Source: Arcuatula senhousia
Taxonomy: Eukaryota; Mollusca; Bivalvia; Mytilida; Mytilidae
NCBI GenBank assembly: GCA_963971305.1
Contig: OZ020308.1
Span: 34,749,275-34,813,274, forward strand
Direction of reading: 5' to 3'
DNA: 64,000 nt
Below the pieces are notes generated by a model. That model saw nothing but the letters and a program-made list of their open reading frames with translations, was not told the origin of the DNA and ran no database searches. The position numbers were made by a program, and so were the translations under genes. Below are positions 1-10,800 of this stretch, piece after piece. The stretch's first letter is position 1. The number at the start of each line of letters is the position of its first letter.

Positions 1-54
1 CAAAATAATCACAAGCCCCTAAAACTAAGGCACTGGGTCGTTCTTCTATTGTAC
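1..54 (-). CDS. Pif-like gene, LamG exon 3 (partial)
   Basis: After acceptor ACTTGTAG the phase-1 reading gives (G)TIEERPSALVLGACDYF, the next LamG strand (A-LVLG). The exon continues beyond base 1, so the end of LamG and the C-terminus are missing. Confidence 0.65.
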
Positions 55-3000
55 CTACAAGTGAATATTACAACATTTAACCATAAGGAACATTTTTTTT
101 TGAAATTTTTGAAAATTACAACAAAAATGTCTTAAAATCACCGTCTTAAAACGGACCAGATCCAGGTAAAATGCTTACTATATTTAAAATCAAAATTACA
201 TCAAAGTTCCAAACAATATATTTTTGCTACACCTGATGGGCGTTTCCTCTTTTCATAAGAGACATTCTATATTTTTGATGTCTTTACGAAAGACCGGTAG
301 TGCCATTGGATCTGTCATATTTCTCGATTGATTGACGCGAGAAATTGCTAACTTCCAAATTGACATTTCGCACTTCCAAGTTGACATTTCCCAGTTCCAA
401 CTTGACATTTCTCAGTTCCTAGTTGACATTTTGCAGTTCCAACTTGACATTTCGCACTTCCAAGTTGACATTTCTTTGTTCCAACTTGGAAGTGTGAAAT
501 GTCAACTTGGAAGTGCGAAATGTCAAGTTGGAACTGAGAAATGTCAACTTGGGACTGAGAAATGTCAAGTTGGAACTGAGAAATGTCAACTTGGAAGTCC
601 GAAATGTCAACTTGGAACTGAAAAATGTCAACTTGAAACTGAGAAATCTTAACTTGGAAGTGCGAAATGTCAACTTGGAACTGAGAAATGTTAACTTAGA
701 AGTGCGAAATGTCAACTTGGAACTGAGAAATGTCAACTTGGAAATGAAAAAAATTCTCGCATCAATCGAAAAATGTGACGGAACCGATGGCACTACCGGT
801 CTTCGTATGTCTTAGAATAAAAAACACCAGTATTTAATAAATATTTTAACCTGCAAAATCTTGTGGGTATACAACCATTGTTACAAGACTTGTTTCATAA
901 AAGTATAGAATTTCAAGTACTATAGCGTATACATGTATGCATATTTCAAAAGAGGTAACCTCCCGTCAACGGCACTTCAATTAAAATGATTAGAAGGCTA
1001 AAAACAAACGAAAAATGATATACATTCTTTAAATCAAAACGCCGAATCGTGCACTTGGGATATCGACCACGTGCAGTTCAAAGAAAGAGATATGTTTACC
1101 ACCTGTATGATTTTACATTTGCCTATACAATGAAGACAACACACACGCTGTTTATGTAAAAACACATACATCTTATATTTTCATAATCAAAGTACTAAAA
1201 TTACTAAAAGTACTGATAGCCGGGAAAGTCTACAAATTATAAATATTGTGTATTGCTTATCCGTGTAGTATAATTGGATATTGGAGAACGAACTATATTG
1301 CGAGTGTGCATTGATCTGTGAATTGAATTGTGATGAGGTAACATGACCATCTGCTAGCTTTTAATTGGTCAGCTACTCAATGGCTATCGTACCTATAGCC
1401 GTGGCTAAATAAAAAAAAATGATACATATGCTTGAATTACCTCTTAATGGAACTTGAGTCCTTCGTCCATCAATATTGCCAATTAAGTTGTTTCCATCAT
1501 AGACAAAGCTTAAAGTTTTCCATTCTGTACTCTGAATTCATAAAAAAAACAAATATTATACCCAGGATTTTCTTTTATTTCTATCATTCCTTGTCGAAAC
1601 AAAACAAAATTAACGGGTTCTATACTTCGATCTACATTCGAGAGATACATGTAATTTTTACAATTCATTTTGCGGTTTGTAGTTCAAGGTAAATTTAATT
1701 ATCTGCCCTTGGTTCATTTTCAATCCAATCTAACTTTTCTTTCATTTAAGGTCAAGAATTACATAAATATTTACCAGTATTTAATATTCCTTTGACTTAC
1801 ATTGTACTTTAAAATGGACATCTGTTCACCACCTTTATCAGTGGCTGCTAAAAACATGGCGCCTTTATTAGGAGATATTGCTATATCTATGGAAGGTCTC
1901 ATTACTTCTGGGTTAAAACAGTTCGATAATAAATGTTCAGGTTCGGCTGAGGTATGGTGGGGAGATTCTTTATATTTCATCGTAACGGCAAACTGAGACC
2001 CGTATGAAACTCCTGCAAATCTCCACAGTCTAATTTTCCCGCTTCCATCAAATCTCGCGGCGCCATTTTCGACATGAACGTTTTCTGGTGTTACAGCGAG
2101 ATTGTTTCCAGATTTATCGTTGAAGCCATCTTGGAAATCTAGAATTAGCTCAGGTCGGCATGCTGAAAAAAGCAGGTTTTGAATTATTCAAATGACTCTG
2201 AAGCAATATTTTAAATTGTATAACATATAAATAATCTTCTAGAGGTAAAAGTAAATAAATATTTGACGCCATAGTAAAACAAAAATCTTTGAATTCAGAC
2301 GGAAGGGGCGATAATGAGTTCACCCAAAGCACACTACTTCAATAGTTGACCTTGAGTTTTTCTTAAAATCACGCTAACAAATCAAAACGATTCTTACTTT
2401 CTTTTCGTACTTCGTCGCTTCTGTCACATGTACAAAGACCCGGATTATACTGGGAACCACGTGGACAAGAACGCGTCATCATTCCTAATCCGGGTATTTC
2501 TTCGTAGTAAAACCTTTCATTGGTTTCAAAAGGTGTCATTCTACAGCTTGCTGCAAGGTAAAATGAAAGTAATCATGTATATTTGTATGAAGTTCGTACA
2601 TTCAAAACGGTTTGTTAGATACGTTAACTAACGAGAAACATTTTCGATCTTTGAAATTTAGGCTTTATTTTTCCTTGCATTTATCTCATAAATATTTTAT
2701 TTCTATTGAGTTGTGATACTAATTAGAAGTTAACATAAATAGCATAGCAAAAGAATTGACGCTCAAATCCATGAGAGACAGATTGTCATCTTTTTTTTCA
2801 AGAGTTTGCGAAATCTTTACTCGAACTTTATTCATTTTAATAGTGTTGTTTCCTCCTACAAAAAAAAATCTTTACTATTTGAAAGTGGATAAGATTTAAT
2901 ATGAAAATATGCCTACCAAACGGTGATGTAAATGTTAACTCTCCATCGTCCTCGCACCAGTCGTTACAATTAGGGTCTGGGATACATTCTTGTTTGTCTT

Positions 3001-6000
3001 CCGCAAATGCAAATCCCATGGGACAGCATTTTGCTTGAGACAGCCCATTTCTACATGACCAATGGGCTCGACAGTTCCCTTTGTGGTCGTATGAACGAAC
3101 AGTGAAATCAAAACATGGGTCTAAAAAAGAAAAATACTTTTATACAAAAACAAAAATTGAAACATGATAATACTTATGTTAAGATTTGCATTGAAATTTG
3201 ATAATAATAAAGTTAAAATTGAAATGGGGTGATAATATCGTTAAAGGGAAACAATGGACTGTAATCCGTTCAAATATATATCTTATTGTAATAATAACTT
3301 CAACTTAGTTTGATGTTTAATTTGTGTGCTTTGGGGAACTTAAAGCTTGAAAATAACAAAATTTTATTTTAGAGCTGACGACAATAAAAACAGACAAAAA
3401 TTTTGGTGAACATGAAACGTTGAAGCTGACCATAAAGCATCCTTTCTAATTTTCGATAGAAGATAATGAGATATGGAATAGGTGTACGCAACACAACCTT
3501 CACTATTAACGATAACTTTATAAATTCCCAATGGAAAACAGCCAGCAGCCTTCAACGTGATTCAAGATATCCAAATAGACAAACTTACCTCTCCAGCAAG
3601 ACATTGACGTAGATGGGCGACAAAGTAGAAGTCTCTGATCCCAGAACATCCGGAAAGGACATCGTGCGCGTTCTACCTTGATTTGACCTCCTTCGTAAAA
3701 ACACTGTATGAATTCGTTACAGCTTTTTGGATCTGCATTATATCCGACACCATCGACATATTGGCTTCCGAAACATAAATCTGTAAATTAAGTAAAGAAT
3801 AGTTAGAAGCAAGTTTATCTTTCAAAAGCTAAACTACTCCATGACAAGCCAAGAGTTTCCATTGATGTCATTCATAAGCAGTAGCAAACTTTAAAATTTC
3901 AAAGTTCAATTAGAATCTTTATATTTGTACGTCCTTTGGATGTTTGATTTAAACATTTTTTTTATTTTTGATTGCAGGCCAAGGCCTATGAATATCCTCT
4001 TCAAGGATACCACTTTGGATATTTCTTGGTGTTGCTTAGTATAAATTGTCAACGTCTTTTTATTGAAATCATAAGTAAAAGAATACCTTACGAGAAATTT
4101 TGACTACACTTTTATAAGCAAATGTGATTCTTTATATCAGAGTTAGTCTAAATCATACCACTTCGGATGTTTCGTGTTGTTGGTTAGTAAAAACATTCAA
4201 AGTCTGAGATCCAAAGAGAAATTTTGACTAAACTTTTATAAGAAAATCATCTAAATCACTTAGTTTACCACTCAAATACATATTTTGTTATACAATTTCC
4301 CACTCTTATCACTTTAAATAATGCCGAATAGTACTTTAAGGATTAAAACAAATCAAAATTTTCTTTTTCATCATGAAACCATCACCATTTAAAAGCAAAA
4401 ATGGGTATCGTTATCACATCATTCATTTTCCTTTTATAATAAGTTATGCGTCTAATTTATAAAATAACTAATCAATCTGTGAGCAGCTGCTCACAAACAA
4501 ATATTCCCGACCCCAAAAAACACAATCAGATCAAATTTTGAAATAGTAGGTGCACATCTATATTGTGTCACAAATAATGTGTGAAAGTTTCGTGAAAATC
4601 CATTGAGGGGTTTAGGGGGAGTTGCGGATTAGAGATGGTGTCTCCTTGTTTTGTAATGGCTGTCCACGTTTTGCTATGAGAAACTTAAAAAATCCATCAG
4701 ATGAAATTCTAAAAAGTAGATGTTCATCTGCATTATATCACAAAGATTGTGTGAAAGTTTCATGATAATCCATTGAGGGGTTTAGGAGAAGTTGCAGATA
4801 AGAGATGGGTACCCTTAGGTGTACCGGAAGAACGGACGGACAGATACCCCTATCACTATATTGCCCTCCTTATATGAAACCAATTAAGCTGATATCTCAA
4901 CCCCTTTTTTAATATAATTTCAGTTCATTTTTCCATTTCTAGGTCAAGCCAGTTTTTATAAACATTGTTTTTTTGCTCTAATCATGCTAATTGCGATTGG
5001 GTTTTTTCAAGTACACGTACACACTCATAAATCAATTAAACTCTTTTTGAAATATTTCTACGTTTTTTTTTTTTTATATAAGCTCCGATTCTGGGTGCCT
5101 ATTCGAATAATGTGTTTTCTATTTTAAATTAATTAAGCTCATAAATCTTTATAAAATTGTGTCGCTTCATTTGTTCCGTTTACAGGCCAAACCAGACTTC
5201 TATATACAGTATATTGTCTTTAACTTTGAAAATTTAGTGTCTTTATATCTCAATCTAAATCAGTTAGGTTCATAAGTAAACGCCGCTTTTAATCGATTTA
5301 TATTTTTTTTGCAGGTAGAGCCAGTTTTCTACAAGCATTGTCTTTCTGCTTTGATTCCGAGTGTCTTGTCAAATTACATAAGCTCTCTGTCATAACTCAA
5401 TTATGCACATGGCGTTTATTTCAATTTTTCCCATTAATATTCCTTTTCCAGGCAAAGCCAGTTTTCAATATGCTCTGATCGTCCTTTCAAATAAGACCAT
5501 GCATTCTTTTTTGAATTGCCTCATGTGTGTATCTTACCTGATTGCAAAATAGAATGCTGTAAGCTATCTGCAATGTAACTTATATAGCAATCATTTGAAT
5601 ACAGTGCCTTTTAAAGTTAATGACCATTTGTTAAATATACGGAGTTTTACTCTGAAAATCTCAATACAATGGTTCTTGTTAAATTGATCAATAAAGAAAT
5701 TTAAATTTTATTAGTTCATCAGCCAATCTCTTTTAAGCCCACAGTCTCACCCTTAAAAAGTCTACCAACACCAACTGGTAGTGCTTTAATAAGAAATGGA
5801 GCAATCGTTTTCTTTTTTTTCGCAAGTCAAGAATAAGCAGTTCCTGCTTGATATAACACACCCGATGCGTTGCTCAGTTGCGGATCCAGGGGAGGGGGGT
5901 TCCGGGGGTCGGAATCCCCCTTTCCTCCGAAATTTTGAAAATTTTTGTGTAGATTTCCAGCAAAATTGGTCTGGAACCCCCCCCCCCCCCCTTTGGCCCA

Positions 6001-8627
6001 CAGAACCCAGTATGTGGACCCCCCCCCCTTTCATCAATTTCTGGATCCGCCCCTGTTGCTAGTGATCGATTTAGTGTGGGTCAAATCCGATTAAGGACAA
6101 CAATACCAAAGCTCTATATCAAGATTTCTATTTCATATTAATAGAACAAACAAGTTAGTGCATTTGTTACTTGTGTAACCTTAGGACCTTAGGATCAAGA
6201 AGCCTTACATCAATTGGAAAAATCTTGAAATACAAAATGGTGTCATAAACATATTTGAATGGGTTTCTTTATTTGACATACTGTGGTAACCACAAACAAT
6301 AAGGATTCGTTAATCGTCTTTGAACTGGTGACCGACTTTAATATGGTTTTACGGGTCTTGAACTGCTAACTGAACAGAAAAATATAATTAACTTACGTTC
6401 TTCTTCAACTTTATCTGTATGACTTCCGGTTTTACCGGGTACGCCCGTCCTCTGTGTCTTCACAATATGCTTTGTTGGCGCTGGGGTTGTAGGTTTTGCA
6501 GTAGTCACACGTGTTGGCATAGTAGGTTCGTCTCTAAAATGTTGATTTTCATCACCTTGATTTCTTGGAATGAATTCACGGTTTTCATAACTTATTGGTC
6601 TATTGTCACGTTCGTTTGCTGCTTGGGGCATTGGCATCGGTTTTGTTTGGTAATTTTCTGGGTTACTATTAATGCTGAAAAGAGTTACCGGTGAGTTTAA
6701 AGGATTCCTGTAATCTCCCGACCAACTGTCTGATGGTGTGGGTCGTGGGTTGTTGGTAGTGTATCTATAGACCTGGTATTCGGGGACTTTAGTTGGTGAT
6801 GTCTTCCATGGTGCTTGTGTTTGTTTTGGCTCGGGCATTTGAACCCATGGTGCTTCAATATGTGCCGTTTGTTGGTACCATCCACTATTTTGGTAGGAAG
6901 CAGTAGGTTCCTGATATGTATCAATAGCCCCTATTTGATAAGTATCCTTGTTTGAGGGGTGATTCCACCAGGGTGTGTCACCACCGACAAATGTTTCTAC
7001 CTTTGTTCCTGCTGTGTCTTTGCCATTGAGAAGGTTTGACTTTACGGATATTTTCATTTGTCCGTCGGTGTTTGCTTCATTAATTCTACGACTTCCGTTT
7101 CGTCGGTACTTGGTTATCTTTGGCTTTGGGGTTGTTGTTGTCGGTTCTGTTGTAGTAGTTATCTTTGTAGTAGCTATTGTGGTCGTTGTTGTTGTTGCTG
7201 TCGTCGTCGTTGTTGGAACCGTCATTTTAGTTGTCACAACTATATGATAAAAGAAGTAAAATATATTGCTCTAAAGAAGTCTCCTGTGTGTTTTATGAAT
7301 TGTTTTTGTGTCAATTGTGTTTTATGCCTATTGATTTTGTCTCGGCTTTTTAGAAATTCAAAGATTCGAATGCTCCTGAGTACTTTTTTCCATTTCGATT
7401 ATAAAGTCATCCATTGATGGATTATTGTTTATAATATGTGTCCAAATTTCAGATACATATCAGGTTTTTTTCAATTGTTAGTTTAACGATTTAAACAAGA
7501 ACATAAGTGTTAAGACTGCACCTAAATATCAAATAAAAACTTAGTTTTTTAAAATAATTCATCTGTTCAAATCCCAATAATTTTCATAACCTTCAATTGT
7601 ACCAACCTTTTGTTTGTTGAACTGTTAAACTTCTTACTGCTCTTAAAAGTCTTTCAACGGACTTTTCAAAGGGTGTTATGTAAAAGTATTCACTTGGTTT
7701 AAATGCCATTGTCATTAGTTGTTTCTCATCTACAAGTCTTCCAACTCCTACACAAAACAGATGAATCCCAACTCCTTTCAAAGCCTCGCTTTCACCTTTA
7801 CTGGCATCCGGGTATTTAGATCTACCGTCAGTAACAATGATGCCTATTTGTGGTACATTTGAACGACCACTAGTGAAAAATAATCGTTCTAATTTATTAA
7901 GTCCTAAGTCTATTCTGCTGCCATCTTGTGGCTGTTGTAAAGCATCAAAAGCTTTTAATAAAGTGTTCCTGTTTGTTGATTGGCTAAATTCAATGGTATC
8001 ACCAATGTCCGAACTAACAACAATTGCACCAACACGAACATTGTCTTGGCCAATGTCAGTTTGTATAATAAAGTGTTCAATTAACCTTTTTTGTTCTAAA
8101 AATTCTCCATCAGAAATACTATCTGAACCATCTAATAAAAATATGACGTCGCCTTTTTCAACGAAACCTGTCGAAAATAAACAAGAAGTATAAGATAAAT
8201 ACAGAAGGTACCAATGTTTAGCAAATGACGAGTGTGTTGTTAAAAAGACACTGGAAGTAAGGGAAAACAAGAGTGCTAAACCGGAACATAAAGAAAAATT
8301 CATCTCACAGTACTACAAAAATATTGACTTTTCTACCAGTATTGCTGACTTCGGGAGCGTAATATACACGTGTATAGTGTTTGAGTCAAACATATTTGCT
8401 CTATATCTCATCTTTTCAATTTAAGTCGTATGTATCAGCTCCTTTTGGTTCATCTAAATTGTTTAATGAGTAGCGTAAATATTTAGGGTTGAGAATAAAA
8501 TAATTTCTCTTTGGTTTAATGTTTTCAATGTACGGGTTGTAGCTTTAATACCTTGTGTAGCAGTAAGAATTATGTGACAGCAAATGAATACAAACACAGC
8601 ATATGATGAATGGAATGACACCAACAT
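1..8627 (-). CDS. Pif-like shell-matrix protein (VWA, two chitin-binding domains, LamG), 3' end off window
   Basis: Secreted extracellular-matrix protein, predicted to bind chitin and help organise mineral in the shell. Coding exons in transcription order: 8627-8552, 8167-7607, 7239-6397, 3780-3589, 3120-2917, 2162-1801, 1531-1441 and 54-1. Every junction has AG/GT sites and compatible phases, giving at least 794 codons with no stop. Order by residue: signal peptide 1-25, von Willebrand A domain 26-212, Thr-rich disordered linker 213-493, chitin-binding domains 494-557 and 558-625, laminin-G-like domain from 626. This order is that of the molluscan Pif family (established knowledge); a role in nacre or prism formation is inferred. 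All introns up to LamG are phase 1, typical of extracellular modules. The start ATG lies five bases after an acceptor, so a non-coding first exon lies upstream. Other VWA/chitin-binding matrix proteins remain possible. The C-terminus is outside the window. Confidence 0.85.
281..814. mobile_element. Foldback element with 21-bp tandem repeats and ~60-bp terminal inverted repeats
   Basis: The ends are inverted copies of about 60 bp containing GAAAGACCGGTAGTGCCAT (left) and its complement around 785-805 (right). The interior is built of a 21-bp unit, consensus GAGAAATGTCAACTTGGAAC plus T. It is in antisense orientation from about 351 to 480 and sense from about 483 to 745, so the whole element can fold into a hairpin. 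The 21-bp period gives spurious heptad-repeat reading frames on both strands. A diverged copy lies at 55741-55915. Confidence 0.8.
830..1430. other. Intron of the Pif-like gene, no further exon seen
   Basis: AT-rich sequence between LamG exons 2 and 3. I see no exon with compatible splice sites on the minus strand and no recognised repeat apart from the foldback element to its left. Confidence 0.4.
1441..1531 (-). CDS. Pif-like gene, LamG exon 2
   Basis: A short 91-bp exon found by homology of pattern and phase. Acceptor GAATTCAG is followed by STEWKTLSFVYDGNNLIGNI and DGRRTQVPLR, the W-x-L-x-FVYDG...L-G-IDG core of a LamG domain. It ends in phase 1 at gtaatt and joins the partial exon at the window edge. 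Confidence 0.75.
1801..2162 (-). CDS. Pif-like gene, LamG exon 1
   Basis: A 362-bp exon encoding the N-terminal half of a laminin-G/concanavalin-A-like beta sandwich. It opens CRPELILDFQDGFNDKSGN, continues ENGAARFDGSGKIRLWRF and later GAMFLAATDKGGEQMSILKY. The strand pattern (LDF-DG, A-RFDGSG-I, FAVTMKYK) is typical of LamG domains. It enters in phase 1 and leaves in phase 0 at donor gtaagt (1800-1795). Confidence 0.8.
2917..3120 (-). CDS. Pif-like gene, second chitin-binding-like exon
   Basis: A 204-bp phase 1-1 exon carrying a second Cys-rich module. It reads PCFDFTVRSYDHKGNCRAHW, then CRNGLSQAKCCPMGFAF, then CIPDPNCNDWC. The spacing resembles a peritrophin-A fold with extra cysteines (an adjacent CC and a C-terminal DWC), so it is a diverged copy. 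Acceptor TTTTTTAG and donor gtaggc bound it. Chitin binding is less certain than for the first module. Confidence 0.8.
3515..3565. repeat. Short dispersed repeat, shared with 55.94 kb
   Basis: The words CAATGGAAAACAGCCAGCAG and CCTTCAA-GTGA occur here and again at about 55941-55975. The copy here lies just inside the intron next to the first chitin-binding exon. Confidence 0.6.
3589..3780 (-). CDS. Pif-like gene, first chitin-binding (peritrophin-A/CBM14-like) exon
   Basis: A 192-bp phase 1-1 exon encoding one chitin-binding type-2 module. The pattern is LCFGSQYVDG, then YNADPKSCNEFIQCFYEG, then RARCPFRMFWDQ and LLLCRPS, ending MSCW. The cysteine order and the ADPxxC-xxFxxC core with the aromatic before the fifth Cys are the peritrophin-A signature. 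It is flanked by acceptor TTTACAG and donor gtaagt. Established role of the family: binding chitin through aromatic residues. Confidence 0.88.
4480..4870 (+). repeat. Pearl-like repeat with two ~170-bp units
   Basis: Two diverged tandem units share AATCCATTGAGGGGTTTAGG, GTTGCGGAT/GAT and GAGATGG, followed by ACGGACGGACAGATACCCC. The same unit recurs near 39.1 kb and 58.2 kb. It lies in the 2.6-kb intron of the Pif-like gene. Confidence 0.65.
5875..6055. mobile_element. GCGGATCCAG-type MITE
   Basis: Ends are CAGTTGCGGATCCAG (5875) and the inverted CTGGATCCGCCCCTG (to 6055). TTGCT flanks both sides as a short direct repeat, and the interior is runs of C and G. It is in an intron of the Pif-like gene. 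Confidence 0.65.
6397..7239 (-). CDS. Pif-like gene, Thr-rich and low-complexity linker exon
   Basis: An 843-bp phase 1-1 exon encoding about 281 residues between the VWA and chitin-binding modules. The first ~40 residues are mostly threonine (runs such as TTTTTATTTTTTIATT), a mucin-like O-glycosylation target. The rest is rich in Pro, Gln, Asn, Tyr and Trp, with repeated PW/EP/YQ patterns, and ends TDKVEEE before a consensus donor gtaagt. No cysteine pairs or globular domain are visible. The Thr tract comes from a GTT/GTC-type triplet repeat on the plus strand, so its length may vary between alleles. The exon is probably a disordered spacer or mineral- or chitin-facing segment. Confidence 0.75.
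7607..8167 (-). CDS. Pif-like gene, von Willebrand factor A exon
   Basis: One exon of 561 bp carries the complete VWA domain. The strand begins GDVIFLLDGSDSIS, whose DxSxS (DGSDS) is the metal-ion-dependent adhesion motif. IIVTDGRS supplies a later conserved Asp, and the region RIDLGLNKL has Asp/Leu where a MIDAS Thr usually sits. VWA domains bind protein or matrix partners through a divalent cation. The acceptor is CGACAG at the upper edge and the donor is G-gttggt at the lower edge; the phase is 1 on both sides. Confidence 0.85.
8200..8345. repeat. Dispersed repeat, copy near 60.36-60.49 kb
   Basis: About 110 bp matches 60364-60485 with scattered differences (GGGAAAACAA, ATATTGAC, GGGAG blocks in the same order). 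It creates a false hydrophobic start on the minus strand just above the VWA exon. Confidence 0.6.
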
Positions 8628-8632
8628 TTTGT
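8552..8632 (-). CDS. Pif-like gene, signal-peptide exon
   Basis: The exon follows a strong acceptor (T-rich tract then TTTTTCAG). Five bases of leader precede ATG at 8627, then 25 codons run to a GT donor. They read MLVSFHSSYAVFVFICCHII and end LTATQ: a short start, a hydrophobic core and a plausible cleavage site. The exon ends in phase 1, which fits the VWA exon (Q-G-F-V junction). This start is preferred over an ATG at 8303 that gives another hydrophobic leader, because that stretch belongs to a dispersed repeat also found near 60.4 kb. Confidence 0.75.
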
Positions 8633-9033
8633 CTGAAAAAGAAAAACAAAGCTTTTCGTACATAATATACTTAATGCGATTTTAGTTAAAGGGGTTTGCT
8701 CCTCACATTTTGGAGCTAACAGTTTTGCTTAAAAATTTTTGCACACGAACCCCTTTTTTCTCCTATTATTTAAAAATATGTAAGTTGAATATCCACTTTA
8801 CTAATTTTTATGAAATTTCATTCACTCTGTCATATATTTTAGGAGGTTTAATGGTGTCAATATGCAAAAATGCAAAGATATAGAGAAAACCTATTGAAAC
8901 TGCTTATAACATGAAAACGAGAACATGGACTAATTATTTGTTCTTTTTGCTTATTATGATCATTTGTTCATATTTTCTATAAAAGATGCACCTTTGCCCA
9001 CTTTTATTTACTTCGAGATAGAGGAGCGAACCA

Positions 9034-9080
9034 TTTTTTTTTTTTTTTTTTGCTTTTGTGTGTGTGTGTGTGTGTGTGTG
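9034..9080. repeat. Poly-T plus (TG)n microsatellite
   Basis: A run of about 18 T is followed by TGCTTT and about 12 TG dinucleotides. Confidence 0.9.
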
Positions 9081-10199
9081 TTTTGATGCATTGTTAAACT
9101 TTGTTGCTGTTATTTTGTCTGTTTATTTTTGTATTTTAAGGAGAATTTCCTACATTCAAATGCCCCGTTTCGGTACTTCTTTTCTTCTTGAATAGATAGT
9201 TGTAAACCGGATATTTCAAAGTTCATTGAGGTACACCAAGAGGTACATGTACCAAGGACGAAATTGAAAGCCTCAAAGGAGAAAGACAAAATCACTTCAG
9301 GTAACACGAACGAGAACAGCACGAAAAAAAACCCACTTAAAATCACACAAAAAAAACATTTGAACAGCAATACAAAAGCGAGCTGAAGTCATAAGTCGTT
9401 TAAAATTCCATGTCAGTTTAAGATATTTTATTCTTTTTTTTTTGTAAAAGATGAAAAATACCTAAGAGCCAATCGAAAGTTTTAAATTAGAATCGATCAT
9501 ATGAACGTGATATAATATTTGCTTAAACTTAGCTCTATACACAAGTTCATATGTTTATAATGTTATCAATATTTCCAAAAGCACAAGTTAAAGTAAAAAG
9601 CTTAAAATGGGCACATGTGTTTTTGACTTAACCCATATGAATCGAATAATTTAAAATATAATCTAACAAACGGAAGCGAAAGCCATGAACTGATAACCCT
9701 TCCTGGGCACCTTATTTTATTTTCGGATCAACAGGAGTTGACATTCCTGATTGAATATTATTTCTTTGATTTTTCGTTTATGAAATGCCTTGTATCTCTT
9801 TGCTTTTTGCTGGGCATTCGGGATATTTGACAGCATTTAAGAGTACGTTTACTACCGCCGACATTTTTTTAAAGTGACGTCATAAGGTAGGTCAACAAAT
9901 TACAATATCATCGTCCTTAGCTGTCCTTTATTGTTTATTTTGAAACTAATTAGTGATAATTGTCAGAATTAGGTAACAATGAATCACCATAAAAACTTTG
10001 TAACACGAAGACTGACAAGAGACAAAAAACATAGTACATTGTCATGTAAACTTGGAAAATTTGAATATAGTAATACTGGACATGTTTAACTAGAAATGCT
10101 GTAAATGAGCTCATAATAGAATGATATCCCCGCTTTATATTTAAACCAATCTTGAAAAACACACTAGAGTCAAATTATCTCCTCTGAATATCTGAAAGC

Positions 10200-10390
10200 C
10201 CTGATTTTTCATGTACATATATAATATAATATACTTTATTCAAGTATAAAGTTTCATCAAAATCAAGCTACTAAGATGTAGTTTCGACCTGTTCTGTCAG
10301 CAACATTTTATACATTATATGAAAAATCAACACAGACAGCCACTGGAATCATGGAATGTCTGGTGTGGACAGACAGACAGACAGAGTGAT
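10200..10390 (+). repeat. Pearl-like repeat fragment
   Basis: Contains AAGTTTCATCAAAATCAAGC and ends in GGACAGACAGACAGACAG, the same 3' signature as the units at 39.1 and 58.2 kb. Confidence 0.6.
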
Positions 10391-10689
10391 TCCTGTATAT
10401 ATCCCAGAATTAAAACTGTCATTCCAATTCTTAAGTTCATGTTATTCGTAGACAGAATTCAACCAAACCATTATCAATCAAATAATTAATAACCAAATTT
10501 GAAAATATGTTATATCTTTGTATTTGATAAGTGCATACATTAGCTCTTATAGAAAGAATTAAAGAAAATAGAAAGAAAATACATAAAGTGAAATGTAAAA
10601 ACCCATATACATATAGTCGGACAGCCAAGGTGTTCAAAAAAAACTCGTCGATACCAGATTTAAATCGCACTTAATTGGTGCGACGCGTG

Positions 10690-10800
10690 TGTAATATCAA
10701 ACAAGAACGGCTTACCCTTCCGGAGTATCCGAGTTCACTTTCGTTTTGACTTGAGTTCGCGTCATTGATTGCAGTTTAGTTGTTGTATGTGTTTAAGTAA
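10690..10800 (+). mobile_element. 3' end fragment of a LINE-like retroelement
   Basis: The block CGGCTTACCCTTCCGGAGTA, then GAGTTCACTTTCGTTTTGAC, then GAGTTCGCGTCATTGATT recurs at 16.6, 19.4, 33.97 and 53.16 kb. The last copy is preceded by a decayed coding segment. Confidence 0.6.

Noticed and set aside
332..815. Overlapping ~100-residue heptad-repeat frames on both strands
   Set aside because: They are by-products of the 21-bp tandem repeat in a foldback element.
5786..6062. Pro/Gly-rich frames at 5.8-6.06 kb
   Set aside because: Translation of C/G homopolymers inside a MITE.
6975..7417. Val- and Cys-rich frames on the plus strand opposite the Thr tract
   Set aside because: Shadow of the ACN-repeat exon of the Pif-like gene.
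8168..8303. ATG at 8303 giving a signal-like leader in front of the VWA domain
   Set aside because: The segment is part of a dispersed repeat also present near 60.4 kb, and a good acceptor lies at 8168-8169. The leader at 8627-8552 joins in phase.
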